Assembly: GCA_003155465.1 (NCBI GenBank)
Contig: PMCR01000308.1
Location: forward strand, 2,247-7,585
DNA length: 5,339 nt
Source: Myxococcales bacterium
GTDB taxonomy: Bacteria; Myxococcota; Polyangia; Fen-1088
Direction: 5' to 3'
This document shows, in pieces, positions 5,211 through 5,339 of this stretch. Position 1 is the first letter of the stretch; each line of letters begins with the position of its first letter. Made by a program: the position numbers and the translations under genes. The notes beneath the pieces are model-generated. The model had not been told where the DNA came from and did no database searches. It saw only the letters and a program-made list of their open reading frames with translations.

Positions 5211-5339
5211 CTAGATCCGGTGCTCCGGTCGTACGATCTTCCTCGCTCCCCCGTGCCAGGCTTTGCTCCAGTCTTTTGGCGGGTGGATCTTTTCCAGGCG
5301 ATCGAGTTGGCCGATTGACTGTAGGCGCTTGAAGATGAG
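5211..5339 (-). CDS. C-terminal 42 codons of an unidentified protein (5'-truncated by window edge)
   Basis: On the minus strand a frame is open from the window edge at 5339 to TAG (5213-5211). Its tail contains LIFKRLQSIGQLDRLEKIH, then PPKDWSKAWHGGARK, and ends RPEHRI. The mix of charged, aromatic and hydrophobic residues looks more like real protein than the forward frames over the same bases. It lies directly upstream of, and in the same orientation as, the IS91 transposase fragment, so it may be a partner ORF or an older transposase piece. The LDRL...P..W pattern is faintly like the central part of IS91 transposases, too weak to name. Confidence 0.4.
   Translation of the reverse strand, partial: LIFKRLQSIGQLDRLEKIHPPKDWSKAWHGGARKIVRPEHRI

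Noticed and set aside
4957..5339. Group II intron or integron attC site
   Set aside because: I looked for a domain V-like hairpin and for attC core sites (GTTRRRY/RYYYAAC) and found neither.
1..5339. CRISPR array, tRNA or rRNA
   Set aside because: No direct repeats with regular spacers and no tRNA arms or rRNA-like conserved stretches were seen on either strand.

Overview
The window is GC-rich bacterial DNA, most likely from a proteobacterium. That assignment is inferred from base composition, codon use, and the VapB-type and IS91-type remnants; no taxonomic marker is present. It reads as an accessory (defence-island) region: one intact defence operon on the + strand lies between debris of a toxin-antitoxin locus on the left and debris of an IS91-type transposon on the right.

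Left flank (1-834). The end of an unidentified reading frame (stop at 90-92) overlaps the start of a 59-codon ORF (89-268). A vapBC-type locus follows. The antitoxin body (305-523) is well preserved, but its last 11 codons are in a different frame (522-557). The toxin keeps only its first six codons (557-574) before the sequence becomes unrelated. Bases 575-834 carry no gene I can recognise.

Core (835-4802). Four genes are packed head to tail with gaps of 3, 19 and 4 bases: thsB-like TIR (160 aa), thsA (481 aa, SIR2 NADase plus SLOG sensor), a second thsB-like TIR (147 aa), and a 522-aa protein with a TIR_2-type domain, a TolB/FlgO-like middle region and C-terminal TPRs. The first three form a type I Thoeris anti-phage system with two paralogous ThsB proteins around one ThsA. 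By analogy with studied Thoeris systems, the ThsB TIR enzymes sense infection and convert NAD+ to a cyclic ADP-ribose isomer. That signal binds the SLOG domain of ThsA and switches on its SIR2 NADase, which depletes NAD+ and stops the infected cell. The fourth gene is not a standard Thoeris component. Its position (4-base gap, ribosome-binding site inside the preceding gene) indicates co-expression, and it could be an extra sensor/TIR enzyme or a separate NADase effector. It is the most novel element here.

Right flank (4803-5339). No intact gene is visible. The minus strand holds the N-terminal part of an IS91-family transposase (zinc-binding leader, about 5100 down to 4972), after which homology stops. 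Further upstream on the same strand is the C-terminal 42 codons of an unidentified frame (5339-5211). This flank is dense in perfect inverted repeats, one of which (5093-5113) resembles a rho-independent terminator on the + strand.
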